NCBI RefSeq assembly: GCF_000612805.1
Contig: NZ_HG964403.1
Span: 620,001-684,000 of the forward strand
Direction of reading: 5' to 3'
Source of the DNA: Bacillus ndiopicus
GTDB taxonomy: Bacteria > Bacillota > Bacilli > Bacillales_A > Planococcaceae
DNA: 64,000 nt
Shown piece after piece: positions 7,693 to 16,242 of this stretch. How positions within the stretch are numbered: position 1 is the first letter of the stretch; each line of letters starts with the position of its first letter. Position numbers and translations under genes: made by a program. The notes beneath the pieces were generated by a model, which saw only the letters and a program-made list of their open reading frames with translations, had not been told where the DNA came from and did not search any database.

Positions 7693-9228
7693 ATGAAAGA
7701 TATGCGAACAGCGATTATTGATATCGGTTCAAATACTGTCCGTCTCGTTATGTATCGTTTTAGCAAGGATGAAGGTTTACGAGAATTTGGAAATATGAAA
7801 AAAGTTGCAAGGCTGCGTACATATATTTTACCGACTGGTGAGATGTCCGAAGAAGGTATTCAATTATTACAAGATTTATTGCAGTCATTTAAGCAAATTT
7901 TAGAAGACTACAATGTAAAAGACATTAAAATTGCAGCAACTGCAGCAGTGCGTCAAGCAACAAATAATAAAGAAATTGTGCAACGAATGCAAGATCAGCT
8001 CGGTATGACATTGGACATTTTAACTGAGGAAGAAGAAGCATACTATGGTTTTTTAGCTATTGTTAATTCAATGGCTACACCATCTGCAATAACAATTGAT
8101 ATTGGTGGTGGCTCAACAGAAATAACATTGTTTAAAGATAAAAAGCTTCTTAAAACGCATAGTTTTCCTTTTGGAACGGTATCGCTAAAGCAAAATTATG
8201 TGAAAAATACAATTATTACTGAAGAAGAAAAGAAGCGATTGCGCAGCTATTTGCGCCAACAATTTATGTCACTGCCATGGATAGTTGATGCTAATTTACC
8301 TATTATCGGCATTGGAGGAAGTGCTCGTAATATTGGACAAGTTTATCAGCAAAAAATAGGTTACCCCATTTCAGATGTACATCATTATGAAATGACAAAG
8401 CAAAATATTGAAGCATTAAAATTAGAGCTTGGCAGTATGACCTTTGAGCAGCTTAAAAACTTAGATGGTCTATCAGCAGATCGCGCGGATATTATCGTCC
8501 TTGCACTTGAAGCATTTGCTGCATTAATGGATGTAGTAAAATCAAAGCACTTCCAACTAAGTAAAAAAGGATTGCGTGAAGGCTTAATTATTAATCGGGT
8601 TGCAGGGAATAATGGGGCGGCATTTGATAAGTACAACGTATTTAATCAAAATGCCCGTCGTATCGCATTTGAGTATGGACGTTCTGAAACGGAAGTAATG
8701 ATGCTTAGCAGTTTAACGGAGCAATTATATCAAGTAGCTTGTCATTTAAAGTTGTTTGATTATAACAAAACACATCTAGAGCTTATTACGCGAGCAGCTA
8801 AGCTGTATGCGATAGGTGAGTATATTGAGTTAGATTCAGCAAGCCAGCATACATTTTATTTAATTGCCAACCAGTCGATTCCAGGGGTAACACAAATAGA
8901 GCGAATAAAAATAGCTCTTTTAGCTTCTTATAAAAATAAAGAATATTTTGAGCGCTTTATACAGCCGTTTTCAGGGTGGTTTTCTAAAGAAGAGCAAAAG
9001 GTTTTAAGGGATTTTGGGGCACTATTAAAGTTTGTCTATGGATTGAATATCTCGAAAAGAAATATTGTAAGCACAGTAACACTCGAAAAAGTGGATGAAG
9101 GAATAGTAGTTATTGTAACAACAAAAAGAACTGCTGTTGCTGAGGAATACCAAGCAAATAGACAAAAAAAGAATCTTGAACGCTTATTTAAATGCAATTT
9201 AACAATTAAATTTGTAGTGGAAGGATGA
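7693..9228 (+). CDS. ppx: Exopolyphosphatase, Ppx/GppA family
   Basis: A 511-residue member of the ASKHA-fold Ppx/GppA phosphatases, which release phosphate from polyphosphate ends (or from pppGpp). The phosphate-binding loops IIDIGSNTVRL near residue 10 and TIDIGGGSTEIT near 138 are intact. The C-terminal about 200 residues form the HD-like helical extension found in long Ppx proteins. AAGGAGCG precedes the ATG. The last four bases overlap the start of ppk (ATGA), so synthesis and breakdown of polyphosphate are translationally coupled. Ppx versus GppA activity cannot be told from sequence; the ppk partner favours Ppx. Confidence 0.92.
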   Translation: MKDMRTAIIDIGSNTVRLVMYRFSKDEGLREFGNMKKVARLRTYILPTGEMSEEGIQLLQDLLQSFKQILEDYNVKDIKIAATAAVRQATNNKEIVQRMQDQLGMTLDILTEEEEAYYGFLAIVNSMATPSAITIDIGGGSTEITLFKDKKLLKTHSFPFGTVSLKQNYVKNTIITEEEKKRLRSYLRQQFMSLPWIVDANLPIIGIGGSARNIGQVYQQKIGYPISDVHHYEMTKQNIEALKLELGSMTFEQLKNLDGLSADRADIIVLALEAFAALMDVVKSKHFQLSKKGLREGLIINRVAGNNGAAFDKYNVFNQNARRIAFEYGRSETEVMMLSSLTEQLYQVACHLKLFDYNKTHLELITRAAKLYAIGEYIELDSASQHTFYLIANQSIPGVTQIERIKIALLASYKNKEYFERFIQPFSGWFSKEEQKVLRDFGALLKFVYGLNISKRNIVSTVTLEKVDEGIVVIVTTKRTAVAEEYQANRQKKNLERLFKCNLTIKFVVEG

Positions 9229-11408
9229 AACCAATAATGCCAGCAAACTTAAGTACAGAGCAAATGAATAATAATCATGAAAATGTAGATACTATTATAT
9301 CAAACGAGGCTTTAATTGAAGAAATTAGTAAGCCTGAATATTATAATAATCGTGAGTTAAGTTGGTTAGCATTTAATGAACGTGTGTTAGAAGAAGCAGA
9401 AGATACGAATAACCCATTACTTGAACGCTTGAAATTTTTGGCTATTTTCAGCTCTAATTTAGATGAGTTTTTTATGGTGCGTGTAGCAGGGCTGCAGGAT
9501 CAGGTGAGAGCAGGCTTCCATAAGGCTGAAAATAAGTCTGGTTTAACACCGAAGGAGCAATTAACAAAAATCGCAGAGCGTACACAGGCATTAGTACGTC
9601 GACAAATGGAAGTTTATCGTCATTTAATTGATGAGCTACTGCCACAAGAAAATGTTTTTATTCGTGATTTGAAGCTATTGAATCCTGAACAAAAGCAATA
9701 TATTAATGAATTGTTTATGGAAACTATTTTCCCTGTTCTGACACCGGTGGCAGTTGATGCTTATCGTCCTTTCCCAACACTTTTGGGGCGTACGCAAAAC
9801 TTGCTTGTTATGTTGGAAAATAACAATGATACGGAAATGGAGCATTTTGACAAAGTAGCTATCGTTCAGGTTCCTTCTGTATTAGATCGAGTAATTAAAG
9901 TACCTGGCAATAAAGATGAAGCTATTTATGTACTGTTAGAAGACGTTATTACAAGCCAAATTGATAAATTATTTTATGGCTATAAAGTGAAATCTTCACA
10001 AGCGTTCCGATTAACTCGTAATGCAGATCTAACAATTCATGAAGAAGGTGCACAGGATTTATTAGTTGAAATAGAGAAAGAGTTAAAGAAGCGTAAATGG
10101 GGAGTTGGGAGTCGTCTAGAAGTACGAGAAGGCGAAATGGACGATGATGTACTTGAATATTTATTGGAGGAATTCGAAATTGAAGAATCTGATGTATTCA
10201 AAATTGACGGACCACTTGATTTAACCTTTATGTTTTCCTTTGTAAAGACGATTTCTGAGGGGCTTGAGCATTTAATGTACGAAAGCTTTATACCACAGCC
10301 GCCACAAGATTTACACTCAAATGAAAATTTATTTGAAAAAGCATTAGTGCAGGATTTATTTTTCCACCATCCTTATGAATCCTTTGCGCCAATTGTTGAT
10401 TTTATTACAGAAGCAGCAAATGATCCATCGGTATTAGCGATTAAACAAACATTGTACCGAGTTAGTGGCAATTCACCTGTTATTCAAGCATTGAAGCAAG
10501 CTGCTGAAAATGGTAAGCAAGTTAATGTATTAGTGGAATTAAAGGCCCGTTTTGATGAGGAGAACAATGTTCATTGGGCAAAACAGCTTGAACAGGCAGG
10601 TTGCTTAGTTATTTATGGTATGAATAATTTAAAAACCCATTCTAAAATTACATTAGTTGTACGCAGAAGATTAGGTAAAATTGAGCGCTTTGTACATTTA
10701 GGAACTGGAAACTATAATGATGCAACAGCTAAAATTTATACGGACATGGGGATTATTACATCAAATAAAGATTTTGGTATTGATGCAACGAACTTCTTTA
10801 ATTATTTAAGCGGTTATACTGAAAAACCAAAATTCAATCATTTAGTCGTATCACCTTACGATATTCGAGATGAATTTATTAAATTGATTGATGAGGAAAT
10901 TCGTTGTCATAAAGAGCATGGTAATGGCTTTATAAAGGCAAAAATGAACTCATTAACTGATAAAGATTTAATGCTGAAACTTTATGAGGCTTCCATAGCA
11001 GGAGTGAAAATAGAATTAATTATTCGTGGTATTTGCTGCTTGCGACCTGGTATTAAAGGGGTAAGCGAGAATATTCGCGTGACGAGCATTGTTGGACGAT
11101 TTTTAGAGCATTCGCGAATTTTTTGGTTCCATCATAATGGAGCAAACAAACTATTTTTATCGTCTGCAGATATGATGACACGTAACATGGTGAATCGCGT
11201 AGAAATTCTATTCCCGATTTATTCAATGGATATTAAACAACGCATTATGGATATTATGGATTTACAATTAAATGATAATCAAAAAGCGCGTATTCAAGAT
11301 GCTAATGGAAAATACCACTATAAAGAGGGGCATACTGGCATGGAGCGTATTAATAGCCAGGAGATGTTTTTACAAGAAGCGATTGGTACGGTCAAACTTG
11401 AGGAATAG
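9225..11408 (+). CDS. ppk1: Polyphosphate kinase 1
   Basis: A 727-residue PPK1 that polymerises the gamma-phosphate of ATP into polyphosphate. Landmarks in order: the N-terminal domain (NRELSWLAFNERVLEEA and SSNLDEFFMVRV), the head domain with FPTLLGRTQNL, and two phospholipase-D-like C-terminal domains with the autophosphorylated histidine in KTHSKITLVVRR and the second in HLGTGNYND. Length fits the family. The ATG overlaps the ppx stop codon. A c-di-GMP enzyme gene follows within about 40 nt on the same strand, so all three may form one operon. Confidence 0.97.
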   Translation: MKPIMPANLSTEQMNNNHENVDTIISNEALIEEISKPEYYNNRELSWLAFNERVLEEAEDTNNPLLERLKFLAIFSSNLDEFFMVRVAGLQDQVRAGFHKAENKSGLTPKEQLTKIAERTQALVRRQMEVYRHLIDELLPQENVFIRDLKLLNPEQKQYINELFMETIFPVLTPVAVDAYRPFPTLLGRTQNLLVMLENNNDTEMEHFDKVAIVQVPSVLDRVIKVPGNKDEAIYVLLEDVITSQIDKLFYGYKVKSSQAFRLTRNADLTIHEEGAQDLLVEIEKELKKRKWGVGSRLEVREGEMDDDVLEYLLEEFEIEESDVFKIDGPLDLTFMFSFVKTISEGLEHLMYESFIPQPPQDLHSNENLFEKALVQDLFFHHPYESFAPIVDFITEAANDPSVLAIKQTLYRVSGNSPVIQALKQAAENGKQVNVLVELKARFDEENNVHWAKQLEQAGCLVIYGMNNLKTHSKITLVVRRRLGKIERFVHLGTGNYNDATAKIYTDMGIITSNKDFGIDATNFFNYLSGYTEKPKFNHLVVSPYDIRDEFIKLIDEEIRCHKEHGNGFIKAKMNSLTDKDLMLKLYEASIAGVKIELIIRGICCLRPGIKGVSENIRVTSIVGRFLEHSRIFWFHHNGANKLFLSSADMMTRNMVNRVEILFPIYSMDIKQRIMDIMDLQLNDNQKARIQDANGKYHYKEGHTGMERINSQEMFLQEAIGTVKLEE

Positions 11409-11450
11409 GCAAACGCGAAATAACATTTGTCTGGAGGATTCGATAACAAC

Positions 11451-13094
11451 ATGATAAAGCAGAATATGAACAATTTGTTCGAAAGAATTATTCAACTAAA
11501 TCCATTTGATGCAATTGTAGTTTTACAATACACTGAACAAAAGTATATTGTTCAGTGTGCAAATTGTAAAGCAGCTCGTTTATTAAATTCTTTATTCAAA
11601 GAGGGAATGAGTGCAGAGCATTTTTTTCATCAAATCAATTGGTTTGAAGTAAAAAAACTTCTCTTACAAAATGACCAAGAAATCAAAAAAATTAGAATTA
11701 ATGATGTTGAAATAGCTGTCGTATTACAAACAATTATTGAGCAGGACGAGGAGTATATTGTTGTGATTATGCGCTCTTTAGTAGCATCACCAATTATTGA
11801 TGAACAAAGTTTGCATATCATGGGCTCAGCCTACTACGATGAATTAACGGAGCTATATAATCGCCGAGCATTAAACAAGCAATGGGCAGATCATAATAAC
11901 TTCAAAAAAACATCAAATATTGCATTATTACTTGTGGATTTAGATCGCTTTAAAAAGTTCAACGAATCCTTAGGCAAACAACGTTCAGATCGATTGTTAT
12001 TTGAAGTAAGCGAACGATTTAAAAGTTTACGCAGTGAGTACTGTGAAGTGTTTCGACATAACGGAGATGAATTTGTAGTAATTTTCCATTATGAAGAATT
12101 AGATGAAGTGGAAACTGTAGCATACAATATTTTACAAAGTCTACAGGAGCCATTTATAGTAGAGAACCAAGAATATTTTATTACTGCCTCAGTTGGGATT
12201 GCTTTATCAACAATCGAAGAAAGAGATTTAGACATTTTACTTCATCAAGCGGACCAAGCATTATTCTATATGAAAAATAATGGAAGAGGGCATTATTGTT
12301 ATTATAATGAGGAATTGAAACATTATTTCCCTAATGAAGCTTTAATGGAGGCCCATCTACATCGAGCCGTGGAGTTAAATGAGCTTATGATTCATTTTCA
12401 GCCTCAGGTTAATTTAGAAACAAATAAAATAGACAGCTTTGAAGCGCTTATACGTTGGGAAAATAGAAAATTTGGTATGGTTTCACCAGCACAATTTATA
12501 CCTATAGCTGAATCCTCGGGTCTTATTATTAGCATTGGTGAGTGGGTTTTAGAGCGAGTTTGCCAGTATCAAAAAGAATGGCGAGAATGTGGCTTCAACC
12601 CAGTGCGTATTGCGGTCAATATTTCACCGAAGCAATTCAAACAAAAGGATTTTGTGAAACGTGTCTCAGCATTGTTGAAAGAATATAGCATTGAGCCAAG
12701 ATATTTAGAGCTTGAAATTACTGAAAGCTCCATGACGAATCTACATGAAACGACGACTATTTTAAGACGGCTAAAAGAAATAGGTGTATATGTTTCGGTA
12801 GATGATTTTGGTACAGGCTATTCATCGCTCAGTTATTTGAAGGAATATCCAATTGATATTATAAAAATTGATCAATCATTTATCACAGATATTGAGAAGG
12901 ATCAAAAAAATAAAGCAATCGTAGAAACGATTATTTTATTAGCTCAAAACCTTGGTTTAGAAGTAATTGCTGAAGGTGTTGAGGAAACTGCACAAGAACA
13001 ATTTTTAAGGGAAAATAATTGCCAAAAAGTGCAAGGTTACCTGTATAATCGACCATTGCCAGCCGAGCAAATAGTAGAGCAATATTTCCATTAG
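11451..13094 (+). CDS. GGDEF-EAL domain c-di-GMP protein
   Basis: About 547 residues, no membrane segment. A PAS-like N-terminus (to about residue 115) is followed by a GGDEF domain whose motif reads RHNGDEF (first Gly replaced by Asn) and an EAL domain with FEALIRW, NISPKQF, ELEITES, DDFGTGYSSL, IKIDQSF and EVIAEGVEE, so all metal and catalytic residues are kept. I predict a working c-di-GMP phosphodiesterase with a GGDEF domain that may be regulatory. GGAGG at 11433-11437 lies inside the longer TTG-initiated reading (11427), so ATG 11451 is preferred. It follows ppk1 closely; B. subtilis also has an EAL gene (ykuI) near ykuF. Confidence 0.88.
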   Translation: MIKQNMNNLFERIIQLNPFDAIVVLQYTEQKYIVQCANCKAARLLNSLFKEGMSAEHFFHQINWFEVKKLLLQNDQEIKKIRINDVEIAVVLQTIIEQDEEYIVVIMRSLVASPIIDEQSLHIMGSAYYDELTELYNRRALNKQWADHNNFKKTSNIALLLVDLDRFKKFNESLGKQRSDRLLFEVSERFKSLRSEYCEVFRHNGDEFVVIFHYEELDEVETVAYNILQSLQEPFIVENQEYFITASVGIALSTIEERDLDILLHQADQALFYMKNNGRGHYCYYNEELKHYFPNEALMEAHLHRAVELNELMIHFQPQVNLETNKIDSFEALIRWENRKFGMVSPAQFIPIAESSGLIISIGEWVLERVCQYQKEWRECGFNPVRIAVNISPKQFKQKDFVKRVSALLKEYSIEPRYLELEITESSMTNLHETTTILRRLKEIGVYVSVDDFGTGYSSLSYLKEYPIDIIKIDQSFITDIEKDQKNKAIVETIILLAQNLGLEVIAEGVEETAQEQFLRENNCQKVQGYLYNRPLPAEQIVEQYFH

Positions 13095-13109
13095 GTTATT
13101 TCAATTATG

Positions 13110-13147
13110 GAGCTAGGCTAAAATCAACAAGATAAGCCTAGCTTTTA
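13110..13147 (+). terminator. Rho-independent terminator after the GGDEF-EAL gene
   Basis: AGCTAGGCT and AGCCTAGCT pair across a 15-nt loop, followed by TTTT. Confidence 0.8.
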
Positions 13148-13225
13148 AATTGCAGTATATTTTTGGAGTAGCTCATAGTAATATATAATTAGGTGTAGCT
13201 TTTAAAGCTTTAGTTACATCAAAAA

Positions 13226-13245
13226 ATGAATGATAATTCATTCAT
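13226..13245 (+). promoter_or_regulatory. FadR-type operator upstream of fadH
   Basis: The sequence is a perfect palindrome: ATGAATGA, then TAAT or its like, then TCATTCAT. It fits the TGAATGA-N4-TCATTCA operator of the Bacillus fatty-acid degradation repressor FadR (a TetR-family protein relieved by long-chain acyl-CoA). It ends 24 bp before the fadH start codon, a position where binding would block transcription. Established knowledge of the consensus plus direct reading. Confidence 0.8.
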
Positions 13246-13269
13246 TAAAAGCTGTAAGGGGGAGTATGT

Positions 13270-14037
13270 ATGTTACAGGCAAAAACAATTATTATTACAG
13301 GTGGCTCTAGTGGGATGGGGCTTGCTATGGCAAAGCAATTTGTACAAGAAGGGGCAAATGTCGTTATTACAGGGCGAGACGTAGAGCGTTTGGCTAAAGC
13401 TAAAGAAGAAATAAAAAGCTTCGGCAATCATATTGAAACATTTCAAATGGATGTACGCGAGCCAGAGCATGTAAAGGGAATGCTCGCTTTTGCGCTAGAA
13501 AAGTTCGGACAAGTAGACGGGCTAGTTAATAATGCTGCGGGTAATTTTTTAGTAAAAGCAGAAAATTTATCACCAAATGGTTGGAAGGCAGTTATCGATA
13601 TCGTATTAAATGGTACTTTTTATTGTTCTTCCGAGTTAGGGCGTTATTGGATTGAAAATAATATTAAAGGTTCAATTTTGAATATGGTTGCGACTTACGC
13701 TTGGGGAGCGGGAGCAGGCGTCATTCATTCAGCGGCTGCTAAAGCAGGTGTCTTGTCATTAACACGGTCCTTAGCTGTTGAATGGGGTGGACAGTATGGG
13801 ATTCGAGTGAATGCTATTGCGCCAGGACCAATTGAGCGAACAGGTGGAGCCGATAAATTATGGGAATCGGAGGAACAGGCTCGACGTACAATTGAGTCAG
13901 TACCATTAAAACGTCTAGGTACACCTGAGGAAATTGCTAATTTAGCGACATTTATTTTATCTGATAAAGCAGCCTATATGAACGGGGAATGCGTTACTTT
14001 AGATGGTGGCGCATGGTTAAACCAATTCCCGTTTTAA
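13270..14037 (+). CDS. fadH: 2,4-dienoyl-CoA reductase (SDR), YkuF/FadH-like
   Basis: A 255-residue short-chain dehydrogenase that reduces 2,4-dienoyl-CoA during beta-oxidation of polyunsaturated fatty acids. NADPH loop TGGSSGMG, then NNAAGNF. The usual YxxxK is absent; instead Tyr in ATYAWG lies 15 residues before the Lys of HSAAAKAG, with Ser four residues before that Lys. This is the unusual active-site arrangement known for mitochondrial-type DECR1 (Tyr199/Ser210/Lys214). It ends in DGGAWLNQFPF as YkuF-type enzymes do. The FadR-type box at 13226 predicts induction by long-chain acyl-CoA. RBS AAGGGGGAG. Confidence 0.9.
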   Translation: MLQAKTIIITGGSSGMGLAMAKQFVQEGANVVITGRDVERLAKAKEEIKSFGNHIETFQMDVREPEHVKGMLAFALEKFGQVDGLVNNAAGNFLVKAENLSPNGWKAVIDIVLNGTFYCSSELGRYWIENNIKGSILNMVATYAWGAGAGVIHSAAAKAGVLSLTRSLAVEWGGQYGIRVNAIAPGPIERTGGADKLWESEEQARRTIESVPLKRLGTPEEIANLATFILSDKAAYMNGECVTLDGGAWLNQFPF

Positions 14038-14128
14038 TATGTGAATTACTTCCTTAGACCTGTAAGCAAATTTGAATATATTTTAGTTGGAAAAGCACAT
14101 ACTAACGAAAACGAAAGGAGTGTTTCCG

Positions 14129-14371
14129 TTGGGGATATGGCTTTATCCAACTATTTTTGTTGGCGTACTATTGCTTGCATGGAGCTATTATGTGACGGTT
14201 CGTGTAGCAAAAGAAACAGAAAGACACGCAAGTACAGAAGATACACCGATTCACGAGGCAATTAAAGATCACCCGTTTCTTTTAAATCCCATCATCGTCA
14301 TGTATTTTATTATGAACTTATTTTTAGGAATTATTATTTTTTATTACTGGGCAACGACAGGTTCTTATTAA
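14129..14371 (+). CDS. Small membrane protein of unknown function
   Basis: About 80 residues with two hydrophobic segments: residues 3-23 (LYPTIFVGVLLLAWSYY) and the last about 30 (NPIIVMYFIMNLFLGIIIFYY), separated by a short charged loop. A longer reading starts at 14087, but AAAGGAG (14114-14120) stands 8 nt before a TTG at 14129, which I take as the start. It begins 91 nt after fadH with no terminator between, so it may share the FadR-controlled transcript. I do not recognise the family. Confidence 0.6.
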   Translation: MGIWLYPTIFVGVLLLAWSYYVTVRVAKETERHASTEDTPIHEAIKDHPFLLNPIIVMYFIMNLFLGIIIFYYWATTGSY

Positions 14372-14379
14372 TAACAATA

Positions 14380-14412
14380 GGGAAAGTTGGATTTTATCCA
14401 ATTTTCCCCCTT
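14380..14412 (+). terminator. Probable terminator after the small membrane protein
   Basis: GGGAAAGTTGGA pairs with TCCAATTTTCCC (one mismatch), but only a broken T tract (CCTTTCT) follows, so it is weaker than the others. Confidence 0.5.
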
Positions 14413-14522
14413 TCTCATGGCAACTTCTCCGACCTTCACATAGTCATAATGAAATAAAGTATGATATGATAGTAGTAAGGGTGCGATTCTAGTGAAAGAA
14501 CGCAAAAAGGAGTTATGATGTC

Positions 14523-14966
14523 ATGATTTCATTAAACAATAAAGCTATACTTGACATGCCAATAGCTGATTTGGTGATTCCAGCTGAAAAGGTTGCGCAT
14601 GTTCAAAGTGGCAACAGTGCTGAGCATGCCTTGTTAGTTTTGACGAAAACAGGTTATTCGTCGGTTCCGGTATTAGATGTGAAATATCGTCTACAAGGCT
14701 TGCTTAGTACGAAGATGATTACTGAAGAAATTTTAGGATTAGAACGTATTGAATATGATCGGCTTGCAACACTTAAAGTAGAAGATGTGATGGATCAAGA
14801 GGTTGCATATTTAAAAATAACTGATACGTTTCGACGAGCTTTAGATTTAGTTATTAACCATGCTTTTCTTTGTGTAATAGAGGAAGATGGGACATTTGCA
14901 GGTATTATGACGCGACGTGTTATTTTAAAGCAACTAAAGAAACACATTTATTCAAGCGAATTATAG
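14523..14966 (+). CDS. cbpB: c-di-AMP-binding CBS protein CbpB (DarB/YkuL)
   Basis: A 147-residue pair of CBS domains. The block ADLVIPAEKVAHVQ, then EHALLVLTKTGYSSVPVLD and GLERIEYD match B. subtilis YkuL, shown to be the c-di-AMP receptor DarB/CbpB. The free protein activates the (p)ppGpp synthetase Rel and pyruvate carboxylase; c-di-AMP prevents both. Length is identical to the B. subtilis protein, and the next gene is ccpC, as in ykuL-ccpC. AAAAAGGAG precedes the ATG at normal spacing. Orthology is strongly supported by sequence and order. Confidence 0.92.
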   Translation: MISLNNKAILDMPIADLVIPAEKVAHVQSGNSAEHALLVLTKTGYSSVPVLDVKYRLQGLLSTKMITEEILGLERIEYDRLATLKVEDVMDQEVAYLKITDTFRRALDLVINHAFLCVIEEDGTFAGIMTRRVILKQLKKHIYSSEL

Positions 14967-14974
14967 GGGAATTT

Positions 14975-15012
14975 GGGGGTGTCGGGAAAAAGTTTCCTGA
15001 CACCCCTATTAT
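14975..15012 (+). terminator. Hairpin between cbpB and ccpC
   Basis: GGGGTGTCGGGAAA pairs with TTTCCTGACACCCC (one G-T pair), followed by TATTATA instead of a clean T run. It may act as a partial terminator or a processing and stability element between the two genes. Confidence 0.55.
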
Positions 15013-15033
15013 ACTAGATAAAGAGGTGAAACA

Positions 15034-15921
15034 ATGACTACAACAGAAGCTGAGATTATTAAAATATTAGCAGAGGAGCGCAATATGAGAAAGGCGGCGG
15101 AGCGTTTATTTTTAACGCAACCAGCATTATCTCAAAGGTTACAGTCAATTGAAAAAGACTGGGGAATCCAGCTATTTTTACGATCTCCAAAAGGCTTATC
15201 CCCAACACCGGCTGGTGAGCTTGTCATCCAATATGCGATTGATTCGATAGCAAAACGCGAGGAAATTTTTGAAACGATTCAGGCCTTGAATTCGAAGGTG
15301 CATGGTACTTTGAAGATTGCTTGTGCCTCGATTGTTGGGCAAAACTGGCTACCAAAAGTATTGAAGGATTTTGTGACACAGTATCCAGATGCGAAAATTT
15401 CTTTAATGACAGGCTGGAGCTCAGAAATCGTCAAAGCACTTTATGAAGGCGAGGCACATGTTGGTATTGTGCGAGGGCAAGTTGATTGGAAGGGGAAGAA
15501 GCTACATTTGTTTCGCGATATGATGTATTTGGTTGATACAGAAATTACGAATTTAAAGGAGATTGAAACGACAGATCGCCCGTTTATTCAATTCAAAAGT
15601 GATTCCAATTACTATCAAGAAATTCAACAATGGTGGCAGCGCCATTTTCATTCTAATCCGCGCCATCAAATTGTCGTTGACCAAATTGAAACATGTAAGC
15701 AAATGGTAATGAATGGGATTGGCTATGCGATTTTACCTTCGATTACACTGAACGGTGCTGAGTATATGAATAAAATTCCTCTAATAAATTCGGAAAATGA
15801 TTTAGGGCTAACACGTGATACATGGCTAATTGGCTATGAATCTTCATTTGAGCTACGCCAAGTAAATGCTTTTGTAGAAGTTGTGCAAGATCATGCGAGA
15901 TGTTTGTATGAATATAAATAA
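15034..15921 (+). CDS. ccpC: LysR-family regulator CcpC
   Basis: A 295-residue LysR-type regulator. The N-terminal helix-turn-helix reads AEERNMRKAAERLFLTQPALSQ, followed by the effector domain (about residues 88-290). Blocks IVGQNWLPKVLKDFV, LMTGWSSEIVKALYEG and IETCKQM match B. subtilis CcpC, which represses citB, citZ and its own gene in response to citrate. Its position behind cbpB repeats the B. subtilis order. AAAGAGGTG precedes the ATG. No citrate-cycle gene is in the window, so it acts at a distance. Confidence 0.92.
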   Translation: MTTTEAEIIKILAEERNMRKAAERLFLTQPALSQRLQSIEKDWGIQLFLRSPKGLSPTPAGELVIQYAIDSIAKREEIFETIQALNSKVHGTLKIACASIVGQNWLPKVLKDFVTQYPDAKISLMTGWSSEIVKALYEGEAHVGIVRGQVDWKGKKLHLFRDMMYLVDTEITNLKEIETTDRPFIQFKSDSNYYQEIQQWWQRHFHSNPRHQIVVDQIETCKQMVMNGIGYAILPSITLNGAEYMNKIPLINSENDLGLTRDTWLIGYESSFELRQVNAFVEVVQDHARCLYEYK

Positions 15922-15925
15922 GCAA

Positions 15926-15963
15926 GGATGTAGGTGAACACTGTTTTCATCTACGTCTTTTTT
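15926..15963 (+). terminator. Rho-independent terminator after ccpC
   Basis: GATGTAGGTGAA pairs with TTCATCTACGTC, allowing G-T pairs, and is followed by TTTTTT. The stretch 15964-16242 holds the upstream region of the next operon and no convincing gene. Confidence 0.75.
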
Positions 15964-16242
15964 GCATTTGAGTATATATGTTGTAACAAACAATTATTTA
16001 TTACGTCTAATAAGAAAAGTAGGTAATATGACAAAAACTGTTTTGTGATTTTCCTTCCGCAGTATACAAAAAGATATGAGAGTCGATAAACGCAGTTTTA
16101 CTGTATAGCTACTCTAAGAAAGAGGATAATAATGAAGTTTTTCTTAAGAATTTCTGAAAATTTCATAATAATTGGAACTAATGGAGTTTAAAAGCGTATA
16201 ATTATTTAGGGTAGTTAATGAATTAGAAGAGGGGTTGAGCTT

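Noticed and set aside
14041-14265. 74-codon plus-strand ORF after fadH
   Set aside because: It overlaps the better supported membrane protein in another frame and has a chance-like composition.
16132-16191. 19-codon ORF behind AAAGAGGATAATA in the region before the MoxR/VWA operon
   Set aside because: Weak ribosome binding site, no terminator, no recognisable composition; could occur by chance.
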